A stretch of DNA of 32,955 nt from Oceanicaulis sp. (lineage in GTDB: Bacteria; Pseudomonadota; Alphaproteobacteria; Caulobacterales; Maricaulaceae), in the NCBI GenBank assembly GCA_022565365.1, contig JAIUMW010000008.1, positions 1-32,955 on the forward strand, given 5' to 3'. The position numbers and the translations under genes were made by a program. The notes beneath the pieces were generated by a model, which searched no databases, had not been told where the DNA came from, and was given only the letters and a program-made list of their open reading frames with translations. Position 1 is the first letter of the stretch. Every line of letters starts with the position of its first letter. Of the stretch, positions 11,724-20,808 are shown in pieces.

Positions 11724-11885
11724 AAGCGTCCTTGCCGCGGCAGTCCGTGTGAGACGGCGGCAGCCGCCGCGTGCTGCCCGCCGTCATATGCAAAATGGGC
11801 CACCCGTAGGGACGCGCCCTGCGCCCCGCCCGAAGGCCCGCTAAACTAGCCGCCTCGCCCGGCGGATCAACCGTCCTGTGCGCCT

Positions 11886-12515
11886 TTACGGGCGCGCAGC
11901 CGGATCGAGGTCGCGAAAGCCGGCCAGCTTGCTGACCAGACCTTTAAAACTCTGCGCTTCGGGCCCCTGAGCCAGAAGCAGATGCACGACGCCGGACCGT
12001 CCCAGCGCCGCGCCCAGCGCCTCGGCGCTGAAACATGACACCGTCGCCAGGCCCGGGCGGGCTGCGCGCGCGAGCGCGTCCAGCTTGCCGCGCCCGTCCG
12101 CCGCGCCGTCGCTCGCCTCGATCCGCAACGCCGGATCGGGACCCTTCTGCAGCGCGAGACGCACCGCATCATAACCCATTGCGAGCCGTCCCGCACGCCG
12201 CGCGAGACCGAGCGCTGACAAGGCGCGCGCCTCTAGCTGCGCCTCGAACTGGCCGGCCAGGTCGACGGGGACCTCCACCGGCTCGCCGAAGGCGCGGTGA
12301 AAGGCCTTGCGTCTCGCCGCCTGATCCAGCGTGGCGCGGTCCGCCTTCACCCAGGCGCCCCGTCCGGGGAGGCGGGCGGAGACGTCCGGAACCACCTGCC
12401 CGCCGGGCGCCAGGGCGACGCGCAAGAGGCTGGCCTCGCCGAGCACCTCTCCGGTGACGGCGCAACGGCGCTCGCGCACCGTCTTGACCCGGCTTGTGCG
12501 CGCTCCGCGGCTCAC
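11886..12515 (-). CDS. YlxR (DUF448) RNA-binding protein fused to an L7Ae-like domain
   Basis: RRCAVTGEVLGEASLLRVALAPGGQVVPDVSARLPGRGAWV then ALSALGLARRAGRLAMGYDAV; located between nusA and infB. Confidence 0.9.
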   Translation of the reverse strand: MSRGARTSRVKTVRERRCAVTGEVLGEASLLRVALAPGGQVVPDVSARLPGRGAWVKADRATLDQAARRKAFHRAFGEPVEVPVDLAGQFEAQLEARALSALGLARRAGRLAMGYDAVRLALQKGPDPALRIEASDGAADGRGKLDALARAARPGLATVSCFSAEALGAALGRSGVVHLLLAQGPEAQSFKGLVSKLAGFRDLDPAARP

Positions 12516-14278
12516 GATTTGGCGTCGTCCTCCTCGCCGTCTGCTGCGTCCTCGTCACTGGCCGCGCCACCGGCGTCATCGCCCAGCAACTCATTCAGAT
12601 CGACGCCCAGGCGCGCAGCCTCGGCCTCGAGATCGGACAGATCGAGACCATCGAGATCCGCGTCGGACACCTCGGCGTCCTCTTCGGCGGCGTCTTCAAC
12701 CTCTTCAACTTCCGGCTCGAGCGCCTCGGCCTCGATCCAGCCCGCAGCGACCCGCGCGCGCATGATCAGGGCCTCGGCCTCGGCGGCGTCCACCTCCAGA
12801 CCGTCCCGCATGCCCGGCTCGCGCCCCCGCTCGCCATCGCGGGTCTCGTACCAGCCGCGCAGATCGTCCGGCGTCAGGCCGGCGAGGTCTTCGACGTTCT
12901 TGACGTCGTTTTCGCCCAGGCGCACGGCCAGCGGCAGGGTGATGCCCTCGATCTCCAGGAGTTCGTCTTCCACGCCCAGCTCGGTGCGGCGGGCATCCTG
13001 CTCGGAGGCCTGACGGTCCAGCCATTCGCGCGCGCGGGTCTGGATTTCGGACGCCGTGGCGTCGTCAAAGCCCTCGATCACCGCGATCTCGTCAAGATCG
13101 ACATAGGCGATGTCTTCCATATCGCCGAAGCCTTCGGTGGCCAGCAGCTGGGCGATCACCTCGTCCACATCCAGCCCCTCGAGGAACAGGGCGGTGCGTG
13201 TGGCGAATTCCTTCTGGCGGCGTTCAGATTCCTCGACCTCGGTGAGGATGTCGATGGACCAGCCGGTCAGCTGGCTGGCCAGACGCACATTCTGGCCGCG
13301 CCGGCCGATGGCCAGCGACAACTGGTCGTCAGGCACCACCACTTCGATGCGCTGGGATTCCTCGTCGAGCACCACCTTGGAGACTTCGGCGGGCTGCAGC
13401 GCGTTGACGATGAAGGTCGCCGGATCGGGGTTGAACGGGATGATGTCGATCTTCTCGCCCGCCAGCTCGTTGACCACGGCCTGCACGCGCGAGCCGCGCA
13501 TACCCACGCACGCGCCCACCGGATCGATGGAGCTGTCATTGGAGATGACGGCGATCTTGGCCCGGCTGCCCGGATCACGCGCAACGCGCGGGATCTCGAT
13601 GACGCCTTCGTAGACTTCGGGCACTTCCTGGGCGAACAGGGCGGACATGAAGTCGTTATGGGCGCGCGACAGGAAAATCTGGGGCCCGCGCACTTCGGGG
13701 CGCACGTCATAGATATAGGCGCGCACGCGGTCATTATTCTGCAGCGCCTCGCGCGGAATGCCGTCAGCGCGGCGGATAATGCCCTCGGCCTTGCCCAGAT
13801 CGACGATGACATTGCCGTACTCGACGCGCTTGACGATGCCGTTGATGACCTCGCCCACGCGGTCCTTGTACTCTTCGTACTGGCGCTCGCGCTCGGCTTC
13901 GCGGACCTTCTGGGTGATCACCTGCTTGGCGGTCTGGGAGGCGACACGGCCGAACTCGATCGGCGGCAGCTCTTCTTCGAACACGGTCCCGATTTCGGCC
14001 TGCGGGTCGCGCTTGCGGGCGGCCTCCAGCGTGATCTCGTGGGACTCATTCTCGACCTCTTCCACAACCGTGGTGCGGCTGGTCAGCCGCATCTCGCCGG
14101 TCTTGGAGTTGATCTTGCAATGGATATCCAGCTCGGCGCCGTAGCGCGAGCGCGCCGCTTTCTGAATCGCCTCTTCAATGGCGCCCAGGACGATCTTCTC
14201 GTCGATCATCTTTTCCTGTGCGACCGCGCGGGCGATCTGCAGGATTTCCAGCTTGTTGGCGCTGACCCCGATGGCCAT
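12512..14278 (-). CDS. nusA: Transcription termination/antitermination factor NusA
   Basis: S1 and KH domains ([50 protein letters not shown]), acidic C-terminal tail. Confidence 0.97.
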   Translation of the reverse strand: MAIGVSANKLEILQIARAVAQEKMIDEKIVLGAIEEAIQKAARSRYGAELDIHCKINSKTGEMRLTSRTTVVEEVENESHEITLEAARKRDPQAEIGTVFEEELPPIEFGRVASQTAKQVITQKVREAERERQYEEYKDRVGEVINGIVKRVEYGNVIVDLGKAEGIIRRADGIPREALQNNDRVRAYIYDVRPEVRGPQIFLSRAHNDFMSALFAQEVPEVYEGVIEIPRVARDPGSRAKIAVISNDSSIDPVGACVGMRGSRVQAVVNELAGEKIDIIPFNPDPATFIVNALQPAEVSKVVLDEESQRIEVVVPDDQLSLAIGRRGQNVRLASQLTGWSIDILTEVEESERRQKEFATRTALFLEGLDVDEVIAQLLATEGFGDMEDIAYVDLDEIAVIEGFDDATASEIQTRAREWLDRQASEQDARRTELGVEDELLEIEGITLPLAVRLGENDVKNVEDLAGLTPDDLRGWYETRDGERGREPGMRDGLEVDAAEAEALIMRARVAAGWIEAEALEPEVEEVEDAAEEDAEVSDADLDGLDLSDLEAEAARLGVDLNELLGDDAGGAASDEDAADGEEDDAKS

Positions 14279-14298
14279 GAGTGTCTTCCTTCTGTCGG

Positions 14299-14886
14299 TT
14301 AATCGTCCGAGGCCGGCCTGGCGCCGTCCCCCTCGCCCATATCGTTCTCGCCGGCGTCGTCACCGCCGATATCGTCTGAAGGCGGCGTGCGCCCTTTGAG
14401 GCTTTCCGCCAGCAGCGCATCGGTGAGCACCAGCTTGGCGTCGCTGATCCAGTCGAACGGGATGACGGCGGTGTCCTCTTCGCCGGCCAGATCGATCAGC
14501 ACGGCGTTGTCTTCGACCCCGGCCAGCAGGCCGCGATAGCGCTTGCGCCCCTCGACCAGACGGTCCAGCTCCAGCTTGGCCTCGAAGCCTTCCCAGCGGG
14601 CGAAGTGGGCCAGCGTGGTCAGCGGCCGGTCAATGCCCGGCGAGGACACTTCCAGATCATATTCGCCGGCGATCGGATCAACCTCTTCAAACACGGCTGA
14701 CAGGGCGCGCGACAGGCGCGCGCAATCGGCCACGTTCACGTCGCCATCATGGCGCTCGGTCATGATCTGGCAGGTGGTCTTCTTGCCGCCCATCACGCGC
14801 ACGCGCACGATCTCCAGCCCCAGGGCCTCGGCGACGGGCTCGGCGAGCTCGAGAATGTGCACATCCTGGGGTGAGCGGGTTTTCAA
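14299..14886 (-). CDS. rimP: Ribosome maturation factor RimP (TTG start proposed at 14886)
   Basis: LELAEPVAEALGLEIVRVRVMGGKKTTCQIM...DCARLSRALSAVFEEVDPIAGEYDLEVSSPGIDRPL; SD-like AGGAG precedes TTG. The tracked 294-aa ORF is over-extended upstream. Confidence 0.92.
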   Translation of the reverse strand: MKTRSPQDVHILELAEPVAEALGLEIVRVRVMGGKKTTCQIMTERHDGDVNVADCARLSRALSAVFEEVDPIAGEYDLEVSSPGIDRPLTTLAHFARWEGFEAKLELDRLVEGRKRYRGLLAGVEDNAVLIDLAGEEDTAVIPFDWISDAKLVLTDALLAESLKGRTPPSDDIGGDDAGENDMGEGDGARPASDD

Positions 14887-14919
14887 AACGGCTCCTGCGG
14901 CCAGCCGGGCTAACGAAAA

Positions 14920-14945
14920 GGGCGGCCCGGTTACCCGAGCCGCCC
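14920..14945 (-). terminator. Intrinsic terminator/attenuator-like hairpin in the rimP leader
   Basis: Minus strand: GGGCGGC-t-CGG-gtaa-CCG-g-GCCGCCC followed by TTTTCG, 34 nt before the proposed rimP start. Confidence 0.6.
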
Positions 14946-14982
14946 GAACATGCCATCCGGCATATCGAACTTGTTGGTCGCG

Positions 14983-15011
14983 TATATACGCGCTTAAGGC
15001 GGCGCGCGCAA
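14983..15011 (-). promoter_or_regulatory. Candidate sigma70-type promoter for the rimP-nusA-ylxR-infB operon
   Basis: Minus strand TTGCGC (15011-15006), 17-nt spacer, TATATA (14988-14983). Confidence 0.5.
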
Positions 15012-15082
15012 CGGGGCGGCGCTTGCGTGGGTTTCGCGTTCGAGGTGTAGTGAATTCACATGAAACGCCGAGGGAGGACGCC

Positions 15083-15766
15083 ATGCTGAGCCTGATCGCC
15101 GCCGCCTTACTGACATTGCAGCCCGGCGCCGCCGAACCTGAACCCTTCGACGCCCCGCCGGGCGCGGCCCTGTTCGCCGCCATGGGCGGCGAGAGGGCGC
15201 AAACCGTGCGCGGCTGCGGCGTGGATGAGGATGAACTGAGCCGCCTGATCGGGCTGGGACCGAGGGCCTTTGATCAGGACATGCAGGGCGGCTGGCGGCT
15301 GGTGGCGCGCGAGCCGGAGTGCTGGCCCGCCGCCGCCATACTGATCGAGACCTATCTGCATTTTGCGCCGCGCCTGGAAGACCGCTACCTGACGATCCTG
15401 CGCTGGCATGCTGGCCAGATGCATGTCTCCGGCGGCGATGCCGAGACCGCCATTGCCTGGTTTCTCGCCTCCAAGCAGCCGGGCGACGGGCCATGGAATG
15501 CATATGCGCACGCCACCATCGCCTTTCTTCAGGGCGACCGGGAGGCCGCCGAAGCTGCACGGGCGGAGCTTGCAGCCTTTGTCCCCAGTGAAGAGGAGCA
15601 GGAGGCCCGCCGCCAGGTCATGGCGGCTCATCCCGACATCCGGTTTCGCGAGGATTTCATCACCCAGCCGCCGAACCTCGATATTGTGGACGCCATGCTG
15701 GCCTGCTGGGGGCGGCCCTATTCGGAAGCCTACGGGCAGCGTTGCGAAGCGGCTGGGGGCGACTAA
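15083..15766 (+). CDS. Uncharacterised secreted/periplasmic protein (tetratricopeptide-like)
   Basis: ATG after SD agggagg; MLSLIAAALLTLQPGAAEP signal-like N-terminus; helical repeat-like body. Tracked ORF 14543..15766 is over-extended. Confidence 0.7.
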   Translation: MLSLIAAALLTLQPGAAEPEPFDAPPGAALFAAMGGERAQTVRGCGVDEDELSRLIGLGPRAFDQDMQGGWRLVAREPECWPAAAILIETYLHFAPRLEDRYLTILRWHAGQMHVSGGDAETAIAWFLASKQPGDGPWNAYAHATIAFLQGDREAAEAARAELAAFVPSEEEQEARRQVMAAHPDIRFREDFITQPPNLDIVDAMLACWGRPYSEAYGQRCEAAGGD

Positions 15767-16461
15767 AGCTTCTCAAAATCCATGAACACCGGGTCGATAT
15801 CGCCCAGATGCTTGGACTGGTAGCGGGTGATGATGTGGTCGGCGGGATTATCGCGCCAGCTGTCCGGGCCATCGGCGAGCCAGTTGAGGCCCGGCGTCTC
15901 CAGAAGGATCGGCAAGGCGTGGTCGGCATAGGCGCGCACATCGGTGGCCAAGCGCAATGTCCCGCCGGGCTTCAGAAGGCGGGCGAGCGCGCGCGCCGTG
16001 TCGGCCTGCACGAAACGCCTTTTGGCGTGGCGCGATTTGGGCCAGGGATCGGGAAACAGGAGATAGATACGGTCGAAGGCGCCATCGGGCATGCGCTCGA
16101 TCTCGGTGCGGGCGTCGGCGCGTTTGACGCGCACATTCTTGAGCGCGTGATCCTCGATCCCCGCCAGCGCCTTGGCGACGCCGTTGAGGAAGGGCTCGAC
16201 GCCAAGATATCCGGTCCCCGGATTGCGCTGCGCCTGGCCGATCAGATGCTCGGCGGCGCCAAAGCCGATCTCCAGCACATGGGCGGCAAAACCCGGCAGC
16301 AGGGCCGCCGGATCGAGCGCGCCCTCATCGGGCCAGGTCAGCTGCTCGCCGAGCCCCTCCACCAGCGCCTGCTGGCGGGCGGACAAGGGATGGCCCTTGG
16401 CCCGGCCATAGAGGCGGCGCGGGGCGGCGGCGGAGGTGGAAGGATCGGGCGTCTGGCTCAT
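15763..16461 (-). CDS. trmB: tRNA (guanine-N7-)-methyltransferase
   Basis: LEIGFGAAEHLIGQAQRNPGTGYLGVEPFLNGVAKAL...DRIYLLFPDPWPKSRHAKRRFVQ. Confidence 0.95.
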   Translation of the reverse strand: MSQTPDPSTSAAAPRRLYGRAKGHPLSARQQALVEGLGEQLTWPDEGALDPAALLPGFAAHVLEIGFGAAEHLIGQAQRNPGTGYLGVEPFLNGVAKALAGIEDHALKNVRVKRADARTEIERMPDGAFDRIYLLFPDPWPKSRHAKRRFVQADTARALARLLKPGGTLRLATDVRAYADHALPILLETPGLNWLADGPDSWRDNPADHIITRYQSKHLGDIDPVFMDFEKL

Positions 16462-16550
16462 GGCGCGCGGGTTTAGCGCGCGGCGCGGCGCGAGGCCAGC
16501 GCGTCACGCGCCTCTTGCGCGTTGCGCCAGCACAGCTACGTGATGATGCC

Positions 16551-17399
16551 ATGGAGATGACACCCGATCCGGCCCGCGCGGTGGTGGACGCGCTGATCGC
16601 AGAGCGCGCCCCGCGCCTACGCACGCGGCGGCGATTATGGGCGCTGACCCGCACGCTGGGCTTTCCGCTTCTGGGCTATGATAGGGCGGTGGCGATGACC
16701 CGCGCCATCCAGACCCTGGGCGCCGATGAGGTGTTCGCCTGGGCGCAGGATTATCTGCGCCTCGATGTACGGGTGGAGGGGCTCGATCAGGTCCCGGCTA
16801 CCGGGCCGGTGATGATCGCGGCCAATCATCCCGGCGGCGTGCCCGACGGGGTGGCGGTATGGCAGGCGCTCCATGCGCGCCGCCCGGACATGATCTTCTT
16901 CGCCAATCGCGACGCCCTGCGCGTGGCGCCGGGCCTCGCCCCGCGCCTGATCCCTGTAGAATGGCGCACGAAGGAACGCGACCGGTCGAGCGCGCGCGAC
17001 ACGCTGCGCACCGCCATGGAGGCGCTTAATGCCGGGCGCTGTGTGGTGGTGTTTCCCGCCGGGCGCATGGCCCCCTGGGACTGGCGAAAGCCCGCCATGA
17101 CCGAACCGGACTGGGCGCCGGCCTTCGTCTCGCTGGCGCGAAGGTTTGATGCGCCGGTCGTGCCGCTGGGCGTGCGCCAGCGCATGCCGCTTTTGTACTA
17201 CGCCCTGTCGCAGATCAGCATTGAACTGCGCGATATGACGGTGTTTCACGCGTTTCTCGCCCAGCGCGGCAAGACCTATGGCTTGCGCTTTGGAGCGCCG
17301 CTGGCGGCGCGCGCCATACCGGGCAATGACGCCGTGGCGGCGGTCCATGTGCGCGCCGTCACAGAGGCGCTGGCCTGGGGGCGTGAGCCGCCAAACTAG
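16551..17399 (+). CDS. PlsC-like lysophospholipid/glycerolipid acyltransferase family protein
   Basis: VPATGPVMIAANHPGGVPDGVAVWQAL...CVVVFPAGRMAPWD. Confidence 0.8.
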   Translation: MEMTPDPARAVVDALIAERAPRLRTRRRLWALTRTLGFPLLGYDRAVAMTRAIQTLGADEVFAWAQDYLRLDVRVEGLDQVPATGPVMIAANHPGGVPDGVAVWQALHARRPDMIFFANRDALRVAPGLAPRLIPVEWRTKERDRSSARDTLRTAMEALNAGRCVVVFPAGRMAPWDWRKPAMTEPDWAPAFVSLARRFDAPVVPLGVRQRMPLLYYALSQISIELRDMTVFHAFLAQRGKTYGLRFGAPLAARAIPGNDAVAAVHVRAVTEALAWGREPPN

Positions 17400-18397
17400 A
17401 ACTCGCGCACAATCGAGAAATCGGCCCGGCTGTCGCCATTTGTGAAACCGGGCTCAGGCTCGAACTGGTAGCGGTACCGGTAGCGCAGCTCCAAAGACCA
17501 CACCGCCCCCAGAGCCGTGGCCAGCGACAGGGTCTGGTCGGCCTGCGCGCCATCGGTGAGCAGAAGATTGGAGTTGGCGGTAAAGCGCATACTGTCGGTC
17601 AGGCTGGCCTGAAAGTCGGACGCCAGATCCAGCGCTCCGAATGTATTGGTGTCGCCGGTGACCAGACGGCTGCGCCGCACGCCGGGCGCGGCCCGAAGCG
17701 TCCAGGACAGCGCATCGCGTGCGTAGACCCGGTAACCGATCCCGCCGCCCATGAAGGTCTTCCACTCAAAGCCGGAGAGCCGGTCGCGCTCATACCGGGC
17801 GTCCAGGAAATTGGTCCAGCGCTCGCCGCGTTCGCGCTCGCCCCGCGCGCGGGTGATCAGCTCGTCACGGCCCGTAGCGCCGTTCACTTCCGAAAAATTG
17901 TAATCAATCGCGCCTACAAACCCCCAACCGGCGAGGGCGCGGGTGACCTCGAGGCCCAGGCTGTAGTCGTGGCGGTCAACATTGCCGCTATCGTGGCGCA
18001 CGCCCGCGCGCACCCGGCCTGACCAGTTGTCCAGACGCCCATTGGCCAGAAACGCCAGCGCCTGTTCGGGCACGGAGGCCGGCTCGTCCGCGTCACCATC
18101 CCGCGCCTCGGCCAAGGCGTCATCATCCGGCGCCTCGGGCGCCATCAGCTCCAGCCCCAGCGCGGCGCGGGCCTGAACACCGCTATCCCGGGACAAATCT
18201 CCGGCGGCGGCGGCGACGATCGCGGCGTCATGGGTGAGGGAGATCAGACGCACGGCCTGGGAAAACACCTCCGGATCGCCGGTCTCATGGGCCGCCGACA
18301 GCAGCGCCGACAGGCTGTCAGGCAAGCGGGGCTCATCAGCTGGCGCCGCCGCGGACAGGGCGGAGGCGAGGGCCAAGGCTGCAAGAGAGGCGGGCAT
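17396..18397 (-). CDS. DUF481-family outer-membrane beta-barrel protein
   Basis: Signal peptide MPASLAALALASALSAAAPA; alternating beta-strand C-terminal half ending ...RADFSIVREF with terminal aromatic residue. Confidence 0.75.
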   Translation of the reverse strand: MPASLAALALASALSAAAPADEPRLPDSLSALLSAAHETGDPEVFSQAVRLISLTHDAAIVAAAAGDLSRDSGVQARAALGLELMAPEAPDDDALAEARDGDADEPASVPEQALAFLANGRLDNWSGRVRAGVRHDSGNVDRHDYSLGLEVTRALAGWGFVGAIDYNFSEVNGATGRDELITRARGERERGERWTNFLDARYERDRLSGFEWKTFMGGGIGYRVYARDALSWTLRAAPGVRRSRLVTGDTNTFGALDLASDFQASLTDSMRFTANSNLLLTDGAQADQTLSLATALGAVWSLELRYRYRYQFEPEPGFTNGDSRADFSIVREF

Positions 18398-18461
18398 GAC
18401 AGTCACCGTCGGTGGTTTTCGGTTTCTCAAGGCTGTTAAAACCTCCTAGCCTTTATGAGCC

Positions 18462-19184
18462 GTGAACGTAACCGGGAGCCTGAACGTGACCGACCGCTAC
18501 GCTGATGACGAACCGCTCATCCCTGACTGGGCCGGTCCGGCCTATCTCGTGGTCTCCCTGATCACGTCGGTGATCTATTTCGGGCTGGACAATTTCACCG
18601 CCTCCACCTCGGGCCTGCTGGTGATCGCCAAGACACTTTCGGTGGTGCTGCTGGCGGCCTATGCGGGGTTTTCACGCGCGCCGCTGCTGACCCTGGCGCT
18701 GCTGGCCTCGGCGGGCGGGGATTTCGCGCTGGCGCTCAGCCCGCCTGCGCGCGAGGCGGGCATCGCCTTCTTCGCTGCGGCCCATATCGTCTATGCCGTG
18801 ATCTTCGCCCTGGCGATCTGGCGCGGCGGCTGGCGGCGCGCCGGCCTGGTCATCGCCGCCGGGCTGGCGGTGTTCGGCGTGGTGATGCTGCTCTGGCTGC
18901 GCCCGGGCATGGGCGAGCTTGCCGGTCCCGCCAGCGCCTATCTCGGCATCATCCTGGCCATGGCCATGCTGGCGGGGTTCGTTAAAGGCCCGCGCCTGAT
19001 CGTCATCGGCGCCCTCGTCTTCATCGCCTCCGACGCCATCATCGCCGCGCGCTGGTTCGGCGGCGCCCTGCAGCCCGAAGGCTTTGACTGGCCGGCGGCG
19101 ATGATCTGGATTTTGTACTATGGCGCCCAGGTGGCCCTGGCGCTGGGGATTGTGCGGATGAAGCGGGCGGGGGCGAAGGCCTAA
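18462..19184 (+). CDS. YhhN/TMEM86 (lysoplasmalogenase-like) integral membrane protein
   Basis: Multi-TM protein with LLASAGGDFALAL...FFAAAHIVYAVIFAL and C-terminal YYGAQVALALG; start may be GTG 18462 or GTG 18486. Confidence 0.8.
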   Translation: MNVTGSLNVTDRYADDEPLIPDWAGPAYLVVSLITSVIYFGLDNFTASTSGLLVIAKTLSVVLLAAYAGFSRAPLLTLALLASAGGDFALALSPPAREAGIAFFAAAHIVYAVIFALAIWRGGWRRAGLVIAAGLAVFGVVMLLWLRPGMGELAGPASAYLGIILAMAMLAGFVKGPRLIVIGALVFIASDAIIAARWFGGALQPEGFDWPAAMIWILYYGAQVALALGIVRMKRAGAKA

Positions 19185-20068
19185 GCCGGCATCAGCCCGC
19201 GCTCATTGGCCAGGCGCTTCATCTCGGTCTGGAGTTTTTCAAACGCGCGCACCTCGATCTGGCGGATGCGTTCGCGGCTGACCTTGTACACGTCGGCGAG
19301 CTCTTCCAGCGTCTTGGGCGCCTCGGTCAGGCGGCGCTCCTGGATGATGTGACGCTCGCGCTCGTTCAAGCCCCCCATGGCCTCCTGCAGGAGGGTCATG
19401 CGGGTGTCGAACTCGTCGCTATCGGCCAGATCCTCTTCGGCGTTGTCGGCATTGTCGTCGGCCAGCCAGTCCTGCCACTGACTCTCTCCATCGGCGCGCA
19501 TGGGCGCGTTGAGCGAGGCGTCGGGGCCGGACAGGCGCCGGTTCATGGAGATGACCTCGGCGTAGGTCACGCCCAGGTTGGTGGCGATATGCTCGACCTG
19601 TTCCGGCTTGAGATCGCCCTCTTCAAGCGCCTGCATCTGGCTTTTCATCCGGCGCAGGTTGAAGAACAGTTTCTTCTGGGCCGCCGTAGTGCCCATTTTC
19701 ACCAGCGACCATGAGCGCAGAATATATTCCTGGATGGCCGCACGCACCCACCACATGGCGTAGGTGGACAGGCGGAAGCCCTTGTCGGGATCGAATTTCT
19801 TGACCGCCTGCATCAGGCCCACATTGCCCTCGGAGATCACCTCGGCGATGGGCAGGCCGTAGCCGCGATAGCCCATGGCGATCTTGGCCACCAGGCGCAG
19901 ATGGGAGGTGACCATGCGGTGGGCCGCTTCGGTGTCCTCATGCTCCTGCCAGCGCTTGGCCAGCATGAACTCCTCGTCCTTTTCCAGCATGGGAAACTTG
20001 CGGATCTCGGCGAGATAGCGCGACAGCCCGCCTTCGGGCGTAATGGCGATCATGGAAGCGTTGGCCAT
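19181..20068 (-). CDS. rpoH: RNA polymerase heat-shock sigma factor (sigma-32)
   Basis: SRYLAEIRKFPMLEKDEEFMLAKRWQEHED...GNVGLMQAVKKFDPDKGFRLSTYAMWWVRAAIQEYILRSWSLVKMGTTAAQKKLFFNLR (RpoH box). Confidence 0.97.
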   Translation of the reverse strand: MANASMIAITPEGGLSRYLAEIRKFPMLEKDEEFMLAKRWQEHEDTEAAHRMVTSHLRLVAKIAMGYRGYGLPIAEVISEGNVGLMQAVKKFDPDKGFRLSTYAMWWVRAAIQEYILRSWSLVKMGTTAAQKKLFFNLRRMKSQMQALEEGDLKPEQVEHIATNLGVTYAEVISMNRRLSGPDASLNAPMRADGESQWQDWLADDNADNAEEDLADSDEFDTRMTLLQEAMGGLNERERHIIQERRLTEAPKTLEELADVYKVSRERIRQIEVRAFEKLQTEMKRLANERGLMPA

Positions 20069-20289
20069 AGCTGGTCTCCCCGGTCACTTAAGGCGCGGCA
20101 GGCTGGCGGGACCGGCGCGCGAGCCTGCATGTAGGGTGCCCGTTTGCGCGATGCGAGGGCCTCACAGTGCATCTCAACCGCGTGCGGGCATGTGCGTTCC
20201 CAATGCAACACACAATCGCGCCGGAATTAAGGGCGGCGATGGACATTCTCTCTTGCCTGCCCCGCATGCCCGGCGTAATCGCGGCGCGC

Positions 20290-20808
20290 ATGAGCATCTC
20301 GATCCGCAAATCCGTCCCCGGCGACGAAGCGGCGCTCGCCCTGGTGGGCGCGGCGACGTTTCTGGAAAGCTATGCCGGCGTGGTGGACGGCGCGGCCATC
20401 GTGCGCCATTGCGCGCAGCGCCAGACGCCGGATGTCTACGCCGCCGCCCTGGCCGATCCCGCTCAGGCGCTGTGGCTGGCTGAAGCCGCGCCGGGTGCAG
20501 CCCCCGTCGGCTATCTCCATCTCGCCCCGCCCGACCTGCCGGTGGAGACACGCCCCGGCGATATCGAGATGAAGCGCATCTATGTCCTGTCGAAACTGCA
20601 CCGCTCCGGGCTGGGCCTGATGCTGCTGCAGGCCGGGCTGGCCCATGCCCGCGCGGCCGGGTTCAGGCGCATGCTGCTGGGCGTGTACAAGCAGAATGCG
20701 CGCGCCATCGGCTTTTATAAGGCCCACGGGTTCCACAGCGTCGGCGAGCGTCAGTTCGATGTGGGCGGCGCGGTCTATTGCGACTGGGTGATGGCGCGCG
20801 ATCTCTAG
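20290..20808 (+). CDS. GNAT family N-acetyltransferase
   Basis: MSISIRKSVPGDEAALALVGAATFLESYAG...IYVLSKLHRSGLGLMLLQAGLAHARAAGFRRMLLGVYKQNARAIGFYKAHGF. Confidence 0.88.
   Translation: MSISIRKSVPGDEAALALVGAATFLESYAGVVDGAAIVRHCAQRQTPDVYAAALADPAQALWLAEAAPGAAPVGYLHLAPPDLPVETRPGDIEMKRIYVLSKLHRSGLGLMLLQAGLAHARAAGFRRMLLGVYKQNARAIGFYKAHGFHSVGERQFDVGGAVYCDWVMARDL

Noticed and set aside
9693-11849. 718-aa + strand ORF antisense to infB
   Set aside because: High-GC antisense frame mirroring the infB coding strand; low-complexity His/Arg/Gly/Leu composition; no recognisable domain. infB on the opposite strand is certain.
12494-14302. 602-aa + strand ORF antisense to nusA
   Set aside because: Same codon-mirror artefact; nusA is unambiguous on the minus strand.
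16800-16860. PlsC-like NHPGGVPD motif with H-x5-D instead of H-x4-D
   Set aside because: Looked unusual, but related proteins with NHPTGIADG-like spacing are, as far as I recall, a normal subfamily.
18455-18510. Direct repeat TGAACGTAACCG/TGAACGTGACCG at the start of the YhhN gene
   Set aside because: Only two short copies, within the likely coding or leader region; weak evidence for a regulatory repeat.
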